Below are positions 23,266 to 32,100 of a DNA stretch of 37,512 nucleotides, piece after piece (the stretch's first letter is position 1; each line of letters opens with the position of its first letter). Source of the stretch: JANYCG01 sp031397915 (GTDB lineage Bacteria > Pseudomonadota > Gammaproteobacteria > Burkholderiales > Burkholderiaceae_C); assembly GCA_031397915.1 (NCBI GenBank), contig JANNMM010000010.1:1-37512 (forward strand). Reading direction: 5' to 3'. A program made the translations under genes and the position numbers. The notes beneath the pieces were generated by a model that searched no databases, was not told where the DNA came from, and was given only the letters and a program-made list of their open reading frames with translations.

Positions 23266-23610
23266 TCATTGCCTTGAAACGCCACGCGCGGGGTCCCCGG
23301 GCAATCGCGCCTGCAAGGTGCACACCTCGCGCTCGAGCGCGTCAATGCGGCTGACGTACCCCAGAACAATCGCCACACTGAACAGGTCCAGATCAAAGTC
23401 CTGCCGCAACCGGCTCGCCTTTCGCAACGGTATCACCCACTCGGCGCTGAACAAATTGGGCTTTTGATTGGCCGACAGGGGAACCAGGGCGCCGTAGTCC
23501 ATCAACTCGTCCAGTTCAGCGGCGCTCAAGCCACTGACCTGGGAGAGCTCCATGAGACTGAAGGTCTCGCGGGCGTCCAGAAAAGTCCATTCAAACGGTT
23601 GCGGATTCAT
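23266..23610 (-). CDS. cbpM: Chaperone modulator CbpM
   Basis: A 114-residue protein of the CbpM/MerR-like family. It contains the helical segment ETFSLMELSQVSGLSAAELDELMDYGALVPL and a C-terminal helix DALEREVCTLQARLPG. In E. coli CbpM binds the J-domain of CbpA and inhibits its co-chaperone and DNA-binding activity. The ATG at 23610 gives a 20-bp overlap with the end of cbpA, consistent with translational coupling and a fixed ratio of the two partners. Confidence 0.85.
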   Translation of the reverse strand: MNPQPFEWTFLDARETFSLMELSQVSGLSAAELDELMDYGALVPLSANQKPNLFSAEWVIPLRKASRLRQDFDLDLFSVAIVLGYVSRIDALEREVCTLQARLPGDPARGVSRQ

Positions 23611-24520
23611 GTGCGTTCTCCCCGGTGCTGATGTTGCGTGGATTGAATGTCGAAACCTTCGCCAGTGACTCAAAAAGCTTGCGCTCCTCGTCGCTCAGCG
23701 CCGCCGGAACGTCGATCACCACCACGGCAAGCAGGTTGCCGCTGCCGCCATGGCCGTCAGCCAGGCCACGCCCGCGCAGGCGCAGCTTGCGCCCGGCCCG
23801 CGTCAGGGGCGGCACGGTCAGCAGCACGGGCGCGTCCAGCGTCGGCACTTGTACTTCTGCGCCAAGTGACGCTTCCCAGGGCGCAAGCACCAGGTCGAAA
23901 TACAGGTCGTGCCCGTCGGCACGGAACACCTTGTGTGGTGCCAGATCGATATGCAGGTAGATATCGCCGTCGGCGCCGCCGTTGCGGCCTTTGCCGCCCT
24001 TGCCGCGCAGGCGCAGCTTCTGCCCAGCGACAACACCCTTGGGCACTGTGACCTGGAGGGTGCGCCCGCCTTCGCTGTCGCCCACTTCCAGGTTCAGCGA
24101 GGCGCCCCGGTGGGCGTCTTCCAGGCTGATGCGCACGCTGGTCTCAAGGTCGCGCCCCGCCATGGGGACCGCAGCGTGATGTGTGCCGCCCCGGCCCCGG
24201 CCCAAGGCTGCCAGCAGGTCGGCCAGGTCCATGTTCTCGAACATCTGGCCGTCCGCACCCTGCTCGTGTTGCCACTGCGGTGGCGGCGCAAACTCCTGCC
24301 CCTGTGGGCGCATGCCCAACTGGTCGTAAGCAGCGCGTTTATCCGGGTCCTTGAGAGTGGCGTAGGCTTCCGCCGCCTCCTTGAAGCGGGCTTCGGCGCC
24401 GGACTCCTTGGACATGTCCGGGTGGTGCTGGCGCGCAAGCTTGCGGTAGGCCTTCTTGATCTGGTCCAGGCTGGCGTCTCGGGGAACCTCCAACGCTGCG
24501 TAATAGTCCTTGAACTTCAT
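23591..24520 (-). CDS. cbpA: DnaJ-like curved-DNA-binding co-chaperone CbpA
   Basis: A 309-residue J-protein. The J-domain covers residues 1-70 with the HPD triad at 33-35 (ARQHHPDMSKE). A Gly/Gln-rich linker (72-120) follows, then two C-terminal beta-barrel domains (EVGDSEGGRTLQVTVPKGV, LRLRGKGGKGRNGGADGDIY and so on). The zinc-finger cysteines of DnaJ are absent, which marks it as CbpA-type. It stimulates DnaK and may bind curved DNA. It follows fnr by 13 bases, so the two share a transcript, and it overlaps cbpM. Confidence 0.92.
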   Translation of the reverse strand: MKFKDYYAALEVPRDASLDQIKKAYRKLARQHHPDMSKESGAEARFKEAAEAYATLKDPDKRAAYDQLGMRPQGQEFAPPPQWQHEQGADGQMFENMDLADLLAALGRGRGGTHHAAVPMAGRDLETSVRISLEDAHRGASLNLEVGDSEGGRTLQVTVPKGVVAGQKLRLRGKGGKGRNGGADGDIYLHIDLAPHKVFRADGHDLYFDLVLAPWEASLGAEVQVPTLDAPVLLTVPPLTRAGRKLRLRGRGLADGHGGSGNLLAVVVIDVPAALSDEERKLFESLAKVSTFNPRNISTGENAHESATV

Positions 24521-24533
24521 GCGGTCCTGACCC

Positions 24534-25331
24534 TCAGTGCATATTTGATTCGAATATCCGCTTCAAACCCTGTATATCGAGGATGCGGATGTGTCGTTTG
24601 TCCACCTCGAGAAGACCCTGCTTTTGAAACGAGGAAAACGTGCGGCTGACGGTTTCAATCGTCATGCCCAGATGGCTGCCTATTTCAGCGCGCGTCATCC
24701 TGAGGTGAAATTCGCTCGACGAGTAGCCCCGCGCCTTCAGGCGCCCGCCCAGATTCAGGAGAAAGGCGGCCAGCCGCTCATCCGCACTCATGCTGCCCAG
24801 CAGCAGCATCAGGCTGTGCTCCTGCACAATTTGCTGGCTCATCAAGCGGCCCAGCAAATTGAGCGTGCCGGCGCTTCCAGCCATCTTGTCGGCCAAGCCT
24901 GCGTAGGGAATGGCGCAGACCTCGGTGTCTTCCAGGGCTGTAGCCGTGGTGCCGTGCAGGCCCGTTGCAACGCCGTCGAGCCCGACCTGCTCGCCGGCCA
25001 TATGGAAACCACTGACCTGCTCACGCCCATCGTTGAGTGCCATGGCGGACTTGAACATGCCGCCGCGTGAGGCGTAGATGAACTTGAAGGCGTCACCCTG
25101 CCGGTACAGCGTCTGTCCGGCCCGGATGCTGCGCCGGCCAAACATCAGGCTGTCGAGCCGCTCCACGTCCGGGCCGGTCATGCCGCACGGCAGACACAAC
25201 TGGCGCAGGTGGCAGGCAGAGCAGGTCGTCGGGAGCAAGGCAGTGCCATGGCGGCCCTGGTGCGGCTGAGACGGCTGGGGTGGCGGGATGTGTGTGGAAT
25301 CTGAAAAGCTTGAAAAAACGGCAGCGGACAT
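24534..25331 (-). CDS. fnr: Oxygen-sensing transcriptional regulator Fnr
   Basis: A 265-residue Crp/Fnr-family regulator. Cys37, Cys40, Cys46 and Cys139 have the same relative spacing as the [4Fe-4S] ligands Cys20, 23, 29 and 122 of E. coli FNR, so it should sense O2 through cluster loss. The cyclic-nucleotide-like beta-roll and dimer helix follow. The recognition helix has MTIETVSRTFSSFQ, with the E-x-x-S-R set that reads TTGAT half-sites. The ATG at 25331 is preferred; an ATG at 25355 is in frame but lacks a ribosome-binding site. No FNR box was seen in its own 100-bp upstream gap. It leads cbpA and cbpM. Confidence 0.93.
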   Translation of the reverse strand: MSAAVFSSFSDSTHIPPPQPSQPHQGRHGTALLPTTCSACHLRQLCLPCGMTGPDVERLDSLMFGRRSIRAGQTLYRQGDAFKFIYASRGGMFKSAMALNDGREQVSGFHMAGEQVGLDGVATGLHGTTATALEDTEVCAIPYAGLADKMAGSAGTLNLLGRLMSQQIVQEHSLMLLLGSMSADERLAAFLLNLGGRLKARGYSSSEFHLRMTRAEIGSHLGMTIETVSRTFSSFQKQGLLEVDKRHIRILDIQGLKRIFESNMH

Positions 25332-25433
25332 GGTGTACCCCGGTTGTTCAAGCATCGTCTACGCCATCACCCAGTTGCACCATCGGCGCTGTCTGAAAGC
25401 GGCCTAGGACAATTCTGACAATGCGCTTTGGGT

Positions 25434-26273
25434 TCAGTGCGCCATCAGGACCGGCAGCGTCATGGACTTCAGGATCGTGCGCGACACGCCGCCCAGCACC
25501 CACTCGCGCGCCCGGCTGTGGCCGTAGCATCCCATCACCAGAAGGTCCGTCTGCAGGTCAAAAGCGCGCGACAACAACAACTCACCCAGGTCGTTGGTCT
25601 CAACACCTTGCCGGTGAAAACTGGCTTCAATACCATGCAACTTCAGGTGCCCTGCCAGGTCCAGGCGATCGCCGCCAACCGCCTCCTCCCCGGCCTCCCA
25701 GCTGACAACATGCACGGCTTCGGCCCGTTGAAGCAGCGGCATCGCAGCGGCCACGGCCCGGGCGGCTTCCCGGGTCGGTTTCCAGGCGATCACGACGGTA
25801 CGGCCCAGAGTCGCTGGCGCGCCGACATACGGCATCACCAATGCCGGTTTGCCGCTTTCAACGACGATGCTCTCGACAAAATCGCCCGGCACATACGATG
25901 TTGCGCCGCGCGACGGGTCTGGCTGCCCCAATACCAGGAGATCGGCAAACAAGGCCTGCTGAACGAAGGCTGCCACGATGGTCGTGTCGATGACCTGCGC
26001 CCACCGGGCCGGGGCAATCGCCGACACCTGGGCCGCGTCAAATGCGGCACGTGCCTGCACCAGGTTTTTTTCATCAATTTCCACCAGAGCACGGACCATT
26101 TCCGGGCCGGCTTCCGGTGCAAAGGCCATACCCGCCTGGGTGGAGGTGGCCGCATAGAGTGCGGTGACGGTGGCGCCGCCGGGTGCTGCCAGTGCACGTG
26201 CGGCCTGCAAACGCCCGGCAGTCTGCGCCGAAGGATCCACGTGAACCAGCAATTGGGCATAGGACGATTTCAT
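25434..26273 (-). CDS. Universal stress protein (UspA family)
   Basis: A 279-residue protein with one clear Usp domain in its C-terminal half and a weaker one in the N-terminal half (MKSSYAQLLVHVDPSAQTAG start). The ATP-binding signature G-x2-G-x9-G-(S) is MGCYGHSRAREWVLGGVSR, near residues 248-266. Tandem Usp proteins bind ATP and help survival under starvation, hypoxia or other stress. ATG 26273 has an AAAGG site. A perfect FNR-type palindrome is centred about 70 bp upstream, so anaerobic induction by the neighbouring fnr product is predicted. Confidence 0.9.
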   Translation of the reverse strand: MKSSYAQLLVHVDPSAQTAGRLQAARALAAPGGATVTALYAATSTQAGMAFAPEAGPEMVRALVEIDEKNLVQARAAFDAAQVSAIAPARWAQVIDTTIVAAFVQQALFADLLVLGQPDPSRGATSYVPGDFVESIVVESGKPALVMPYVGAPATLGRTVVIAWKPTREAARAVAAAMPLLQRAEAVHVVSWEAGEEAVGGDRLDLAGHLKLHGIEASFHRQGVETNDLGELLLSRAFDLQTDLLVMGCYGHSRAREWVLGGVSRTILKSMTLPVLMAH

Positions 26274-26307
26274 GGCGCGCCTTTCGGGAGTGGTTACACC
26301 TGCCGCC

Positions 26308-26349
26308 ACCTTAGCGCGGTGAACCCCGCCCAAACTTGACAATTGTCAA
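26308..26349 (-). promoter_or_regulatory. Predicted FNR-dependent promoter of the usp gene
   Basis: A perfect 14-bp palindrome TTGACAATTGTCAA (26336-26349) fits the FNR/Crp-type pattern TTGAY-N4-RTCAA. On the minus strand a weak -10 (TAAGGT, 26313-26308) is centred 32 bp from the palindrome centre, the distance expected when FNR sits at -41.5 (class II activation). The predicted transcription start is near 26301, giving a leader of about 28 nt. Confidence 0.65.
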
Positions 26350-26385
26350 ACTGTCGCGATTTGGCGCGGCCGGCTTACGGTTTGC

Positions 26386-27345
26386 TCAACCGGGCTCGGA
26401 AATCAGGAAATCGTTGCTGATGCGGGTTCCGAGGTCGTTCACCTGGTCCAGGAACTGGGTCAGGTAAGCGTGCAGGCCGGTTGCAAGAATTTCGTCGATA
26501 CGCCCGTATTTGAGGTCTGCGCGGAGCTTGCCGGCCCTGCGCAAGGTCTCGCTGGACCGGTCGTTCACCAATTTCGCCAGGTTGCTGACTACTTCGTTGA
26601 GGCTGGCGTGCAGTGAGCGCGGCATGTCGGCGCGCAATATCAACAACTCCGCCACCCGCTCGGGCTTGATCACGTCGCTGTAGACCTTGCGGTAGATCTC
26701 GAAGCCGGAGACGCTGCGCAGAATCGCGCTCCAGTGGTAGAAGTCGTACTCCTGGTCCTTCTCGCTGTTGGCGCCGAAGAAGTCGACATGCAAGGCATGG
26801 AACTTGCCGTCCACCAGCCTGGCCGTGTTGTCGGCGCGTTCGAGAAACGTGCCCAGTCGCATGAAATGCAGCGACTCGTCGATCATCATGGTGCCCAGCG
26901 TCACACCACGCGACAGGTGCGAACGAAATTTGACCCAGTCCAGAAACTGCCCCGGGTCCCGCTCAAACTCGCCGTCCTTGATTTTGCGGCGAACCTCCAG
27001 CCAGGTCGTGTTCTGGGTTTCCCAGACCTCGGTGGTCAGCTTGCCGCGCACCGCACGGGCGGCCTCGCGGGCGGCTTTCAGGCAGGACAGGATGGATGAC
27101 GGATTACTTTCGTCTTTGACCATGAAGTCCATCACCCGGCGGTCGCTTACGTCGCCGTGTTTCTCGCGGTAGCTTGGCATCAACTCGCTGATTGAGAGCA
27201 GGCCCTGCCAGCCTGCCAGGGTGACCTCTTCGGACTGTGGCAGGAGGGACGTCTGGTAGTTGATGTCCACCATGCGGGCCGTGTTTTCAGCCCGCTCGGT
27301 GTAGCGGGACATCCAGAACAAATGGTCGGCGGTTCGAGACAACAT
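26386..27345 (-). CDS. Alpha-E domain protein (DUF403)
   Basis: A 319-residue all-helical protein of the alpha-E family. The signature MLSRTADHLFWMSRYTERAE at the N-terminus is followed by NTARMVDI. Later segments include WVKFRSHLSRGVTLGTMM and FMRLGTFLERADNTARLVDGKF, a second copy of the ERA(E/D)NTAR motif. The function is unproven; the family occurs with circularly permuted ATP-grasp ligases and transglutaminases in a predicted peptide-synthesis or tagging system. It follows the ATP-grasp gene by 17 bp with a strong AGGAGG site, so the two form an operon. Confidence 0.93.
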   Translation of the reverse strand: MLSRTADHLFWMSRYTERAENTARMVDINYQTSLLPQSEEVTLAGWQGLLSISELMPSYREKHGDVSDRRVMDFMVKDESNPSSILSCLKAAREAARAVRGKLTTEVWETQNTTWLEVRRKIKDGEFERDPGQFLDWVKFRSHLSRGVTLGTMMIDESLHFMRLGTFLERADNTARLVDGKFHALHVDFFGANSEKDQEYDFYHWSAILRSVSGFEIYRKVYSDVIKPERVAELLILRADMPRSLHASLNEVVSNLAKLVNDRSSETLRRAGKLRADLKYGRIDEILATGLHAYLTQFLDQVNDLGTRISNDFLISEPG

Positions 27346-27362
27346 CGCTCAGTTCCTCCTGT

Positions 27363-28940
27363 TCAGTCCGACGGCAATTCCGACTGGGACTGCGCCTGCG
27401 ACTGCTTTTGAGCCTGTTTTTCCGCCGGCCCCTGGGTTTGGGTTTGCGTTTGAATCGGGGCTGGCTTGATCACGTGGGTGCCCTCCAGCACCCAGGTGTC
27501 TTTGGTGCCCCCGCCCTGCGACGAATTGACAACCAGCGAGCCCTCTTTCAAGGCCACGCGGGTCAGGCCGCCCGGGGCCAGGCGCACCGTTTTTCCGCTG
27601 AGCACGTAGGGGCGCAAGTCGATGTGGCGCGGCGCAATGCCACTCTCCACAAAGGTCGGGCAACTCGAAAGGCTGAGCGTCGGCTGGGCGATGTAGCCGG
27701 CCGGGTTGGCCACCAGCGCCTTGCGGAAGTTCTCAATTTCAGCCGTGGTCGCGGCCGGGCCCACCAGCATGCCATAACCGCCTGCGCCATGCACTTCCTT
27801 GACCACCAGATCCTTGAGGTTGGCCAGCGTGTAGGCCAGATCGTCCGCGTTGCGGCACATGTAGGTCTTGACGTTGTTGAGAATCGGTTTTTCGCCCAGG
27901 TAGAACTCGATCATTTTGGGCACGTAGGGGTAGACCGATTTGTCGTCCGCCACACCCGTACCCACGGCGTTGCAGATGTTCACGTGCCCCGCGCAGTAAG
28001 CCGCCATCAAGCCCGGGCAGCCCAGGCTTGAATCCGCCCGGAACACCGTCGGGTCCAGGAAGTCGTCGTCGACCCGCCGGTAGATCACGTCCACGCGCTG
28101 CGGGCCGCGCGTGGTGCGCATGTAGACGATGTCATCCCTCACAAAGAGATCGTGCCCCTCAACCAGCTCCACGCCCATTTGCTGGGCCAGAAAGGCGTGT
28201 TCGAAATAGGCGCTGTTGTACATGCCGGGAGTGAGCACCACAACGGTCGGCGCCGTCGTGGCGGTGGGGCTGGAGTCGCGCAGCGTCTCCAGCAGCAGGT
28301 CCGGGTAATGTGCGATCGGTGCGACCCGGTGCGCGTTGAAAAGCGCCGGGAAGAGGCGCATCATCATGCGGCGGTTTTCCAGCATGTAACTCACGCCGCT
28401 GGGCACGCGCAGGTTGTCTTCGAGTACGTAATACTCGCCTTCGCCTTCGCCTTTGGCGTTGGGCGCACGCACGATGTCAATGCCGGAGATATGCGAATAA
28501 ATGTCGCCCGGCACCTGCACACCCATCATTTGCGGCCTGAACTGGGCGTTTTTCGTGATCTGCTCGGGCGGGATCACGCCGGCACGGATGATCTCCTGCT
28601 CATGGTAAACGTCGTGGATGAAACGGTTCAGGGCCGTCACGCGCTGCACCAGCCCGCGCTCCAGGCTGGCCCACTCGGCGGCAGGAATGATGCGCGGGAT
28701 CAGGTCAAACGGGATCAGGCGCTCGGTGCCCGAGCCGTCCTCGTCTTTCTCGCCATACACGGCAAAGGTAATTCCCACGCGCCTGAAGATCAGCTCAGCT
28801 TCTTCGCGGCGTTTGGCCATCATGTCGCCCGGCTGGCGCGCGAGCCACTCGTCGTAGATCTTGTAGTGATCCCGAATCAGCTTGCCCCCGGAGAAAAACT
28901 CATAGGGCAGAGTGGCATACATCTCGTCGAATCTTTGCAT
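27363..28940 (-). CDS. Circularly permuted ATP-grasp (type 2) amidoligase
   Basis: A 525-residue protein of the DUF404/DUF407 ATP-grasp group, predicted to form amide (peptide) bonds using ATP. Putative active-site elements are Glu174-Asp175-Asn176, Arg178 and PSG (180-182) in VLEDNLRVPSGVSYMLENR; Lys381-Glu382 with the loop HGAGGYGM (384-391); and VNSSQGGGTKDTW (471-483). All look intact. The usual family end is near TWVL (about 486). Here a 35-40-residue tail follows, very rich in Gln with Lys and Ser (TQTQTQ, EKQAQKQSQ). It is transcribed away from the DUF2126 gene and is followed by alpha-E. The peptide or acceptor is unknown. Confidence 0.92.
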   Translation of the reverse strand: MQRFDEMYATLPYEFFSGGKLIRDHYKIYDEWLARQPGDMMAKRREEAELIFRRVGITFAVYGEKDEDGSGTERLIPFDLIPRIIPAAEWASLERGLVQRVTALNRFIHDVYHEQEIIRAGVIPPEQITKNAQFRPQMMGVQVPGDIYSHISGIDIVRAPNAKGEGEGEYYVLEDNLRVPSGVSYMLENRRMMMRLFPALFNAHRVAPIAHYPDLLLETLRDSSPTATTAPTVVVLTPGMYNSAYFEHAFLAQQMGVELVEGHDLFVRDDIVYMRTTRGPQRVDVIYRRVDDDFLDPTVFRADSSLGCPGLMAAYCAGHVNICNAVGTGVADDKSVYPYVPKMIEFYLGEKPILNNVKTYMCRNADDLAYTLANLKDLVVKEVHGAGGYGMLVGPAATTAEIENFRKALVANPAGYIAQPTLSLSSCPTFVESGIAPRHIDLRPYVLSGKTVRLAPGGLTRVALKEGSLVVNSSQGGGTKDTWVLEGTHVIKPAPIQTQTQTQGPAEKQAQKQSQAQSQSELPSD

Positions 28941-28951
28941 GGCAACCTATC

Positions 28952-28989
28952 CTTGACCTTCAGCTTACCTTATTTCACTCTTGGTCAAG
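28952..28989. promoter_or_regulatory. Inverted repeat in the divergent promoter of the ATP-grasp / DUF2126 cluster
   Basis: CTTGACC (28952-28958) and GGTCAAG (28983-28989) form a perfect 7-bp inverted repeat with a 24-bp AT-rich spacer, in the 178-bp gap from which both halves of the amidoligase cluster start. It may be a binding site for a regulator of both operons; a TTGACC -35 element can be read in either arm. Confidence 0.4.
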
Positions 28990-29118
28990 TTAGCAAGGTT
29001 CAGGCCACCACCAAAAAACAGAGCTGGCGTGTTCCTTGCTTCATGCAATGTTGATACGATGTGCAGTGCGCCTGCCGTTTCGTGCCTCTCGCACCGTACA
29101 ACCTGGTACACAAGACCC

Positions 29119-32100
29119 ATGTCCATTCACGCCGCGCTGAACCACGTGACCCATTACACGTATGACCGCTGGGTCACCTTGGGTTCACAAATCGTCCGCC
29201 TGCGCCCGGCGCCGCACTGCCGCTCCAAGGTCCTCTCCTATTCACTCAAGATTGAACCTGCCAACCATTACATCAACTGGCAACAGGACCCATTCGCCAA
29301 CTACCAGGCTCGACTGGTTTTTCCGGACAAGACGGCGAAATTCGTCGTCACAGCAGACCTGGTGGTCGAAATGGCGGTTTACAACCCGTTCGACTTCTTC
29401 CTCGAACCCGGCGCCGAAAACTTCCCCTTCAGTTATGACGCCTTGCTGGCGCAGGAGCTCGCCCCTTATTTGGCCGCTGACGCCCTGACCCCTCGCCTCC
29501 AGGCGTTTCTGGCCCGCATCAGCCGCAAGGAGCGCCGCACCATCGACTTCCTGGTGGACGTCAACCAGATGGTGCACAAGGACATCCGCTATTTGATCCG
29601 CATGGAGCCGGGAGTGCAAACGCCCGAGGAAACGCTGGCACAAGCCTCAGGCTCTTGCCGCGATTCGGGCTGGCTGCTGGTTCAGTTGTTGCGCCACTGC
29701 GGCCTGGCGGCGCGTTTTGTCTCGGGTTACCTGATCCAGCTCAAGCCCGACGTGAAAGCCCTGGACGGCCCCTCGGGCACGGAAGTCGATTTCACTGACC
29801 TGCACGCCTGGTGCGAGGTCTACCTGCCGGGGGCGGGTTGGGTCGGGCTGGACGCCACCTCGGGGCTGCTGGCCGGAGAAGGGCATATTCCGCTGGCCTG
29901 CACGCCGCAACCCTCGGGCGCCGCGCCGATCGAAGGCAGCATGGATGAATGTGAGGTCACGTTCTCCCATCACATGGCGGTGACGCGCATCCATGAGTCG
30001 CCGCGGGTCACCAAACCCTATACCGAGGACCAGTGGAACGATGTGATGGCGCTTGGCGCTGCGGTCGACAAAGACCTGGACGCCGGTGACGTGCGCCTGA
30101 CCATGGGCGGCGAGCCCACATTTGTGGCGGTGTCTGATCGCGACGCACCAGAATGGAACACCGACGCGCTCGGCCCCACCAAACGCGGCTTTGCAACCGA
30201 ATTGGTGCAAAAACTGCGCACCGAATATGGGCAAGGCGGATTCCTGCATTTTGGGCAAGGCAAGTGGTATCCGGGCGAACAGCTGCCGCGCTGGGCGCTC
30301 AATATTTATTGGCGCACCGACCGCCAACCCGTCTGGACCAAACCCGAACTGTTCGCCGATGAGCGGGTTCCCACACACTACACCAGTGCCGACGCGCAAC
30401 GCTTCATCCAGGCGCTGGCCACCCGGCTTGGTTTGTCCAGCCAGTACATACAGGCCGCCTACGAAGACACCTGGTATTACCTGTGGCGTGAACGCCGCTT
30501 GCCGGTGAACGTTGACCCGTTCCATTCGAAGCTTGACGACGAGATGGAGCGCGCCCGCCTGCGCCGGGTCTTTCAGCAAAAACTCGACGCGGTGGTGGGT
30601 TATGTGATGCCCATCATGGCCCGTGAGGGTGTGGATGCATTGGCTAGTGAGGGGCCGCGTCTGGCCGGCCCGGTCTGGATCACCGGCCCCTGGTTTTTCC
30701 GCGACGAGCGCCTGTACCTAATGCCGGGCGACTCGCCCATGGGCCTGCGCCTGCCACTGGACTCCCTGCCTTGGGTGAGTGAGGCCGACTTTCCTTACCT
30801 GGTGGAGCAAGACCCCTCCACGCCCCGCACTGGGCTGCCCGTGCACGAACAGGTCGCCGCCCGTTACGCGCCGCTGTCAACAGCCGTTCCGAAGTTTCAA
30901 AGCACCAAGGTCGCGGTTGCTGGCGCTGCGGTGCCATCCGCAGCCGCCAGCGCGCCCGGGCGCCCGCAGGCCGAGCCTGCTGACTTCGTGCGGGCACCGG
31001 AACGTGGCGAGTCTGCGCACTGGATCACGCGCACGGCGCTGTGTGTGGAGGTGCGAGACCCGCGCCGCGCCAGCGGCCCCAAGGCCGAATCCGTGGGCAA
31101 GGGTTCCGGTGTGTTGTACATCTTCATGCCACCGCTGGAAAAGCTGGAGGACTACCTTGATCTGCTGGCGGCCATAGAAGCCACCGCCGACAGCTTGAAC
31201 GTCAAAATTGTGCTCGAGGGTTACCCGCCGCCGCGCGATCCGCGCCTCAAATTGCTGCAGGTTACCCCCGACCCCGGCGTGATCGAGGTCAACATCCATC
31301 CGGTCACGCATTGGGACGAGCTGGTCAAGAACACCGAGTTCCTCTACAACGCTGCGTTCGAGTCCCGGCTCTCGGCCGAAAAGTTCATGAAAGACGGCCG
31401 CCATACCGGAACCGGCGGCGGAAACCACTTTGTGATGGGCGGCGCCACACCCGCCGACAGCCCCTTCCTGCGCCGCCCCGAGCTGCTGGCCAGCCTGCTG
31501 CTCTACTGGCACAACCACCCTTCCTTGAGTTACCTTTTCAGCGGCATGTTTGTGGGGCCCACCAGCCAGGCGCCGCGTGTGGACGAGGCCCGCAACGACC
31601 AGCTTTATGAGCTTGAGATTGCCGTCGCGCAAATCTACAAAAACCGCGAGATCTACAAACAGGCGATGCCGCCCTGGCTGGTGGACCGCACGCTGCGCAA
31701 CATCCTGATTGACGCCACCGGCAACACGCACCGCAGCGAGTTTTGCATCGACAAGATGTATTCGCCCGATTCAGCCACCGGCCGCCTGGGCCTGCTGGAG
31801 CTGCGCGCGTTTGAGATGCCACCCCACCCGCGCATGAGCAGTGTGCAGCAGTTGTTGCTGCGCGCCTTGGTGGCCCGTTTCTGGAAGACACCCTACCAGG
31901 CAAGCGCCACACGCTGGGGCACCGAGCTGCACGACCGCTTCCTGCTGCCGACCTTCATCAAGATGGATTTTGACGACGTCATCGCTGAAATGCGCGCTGC
32001 CGGGTACGCCTTTGACACCAGCTGGTTTGCGCCGCATTTTGAGTTCCGCTTCCCCATCGTCGGCGCCATCCAGGCCGCCGGCTTGGCCCTGACGCTGCGC

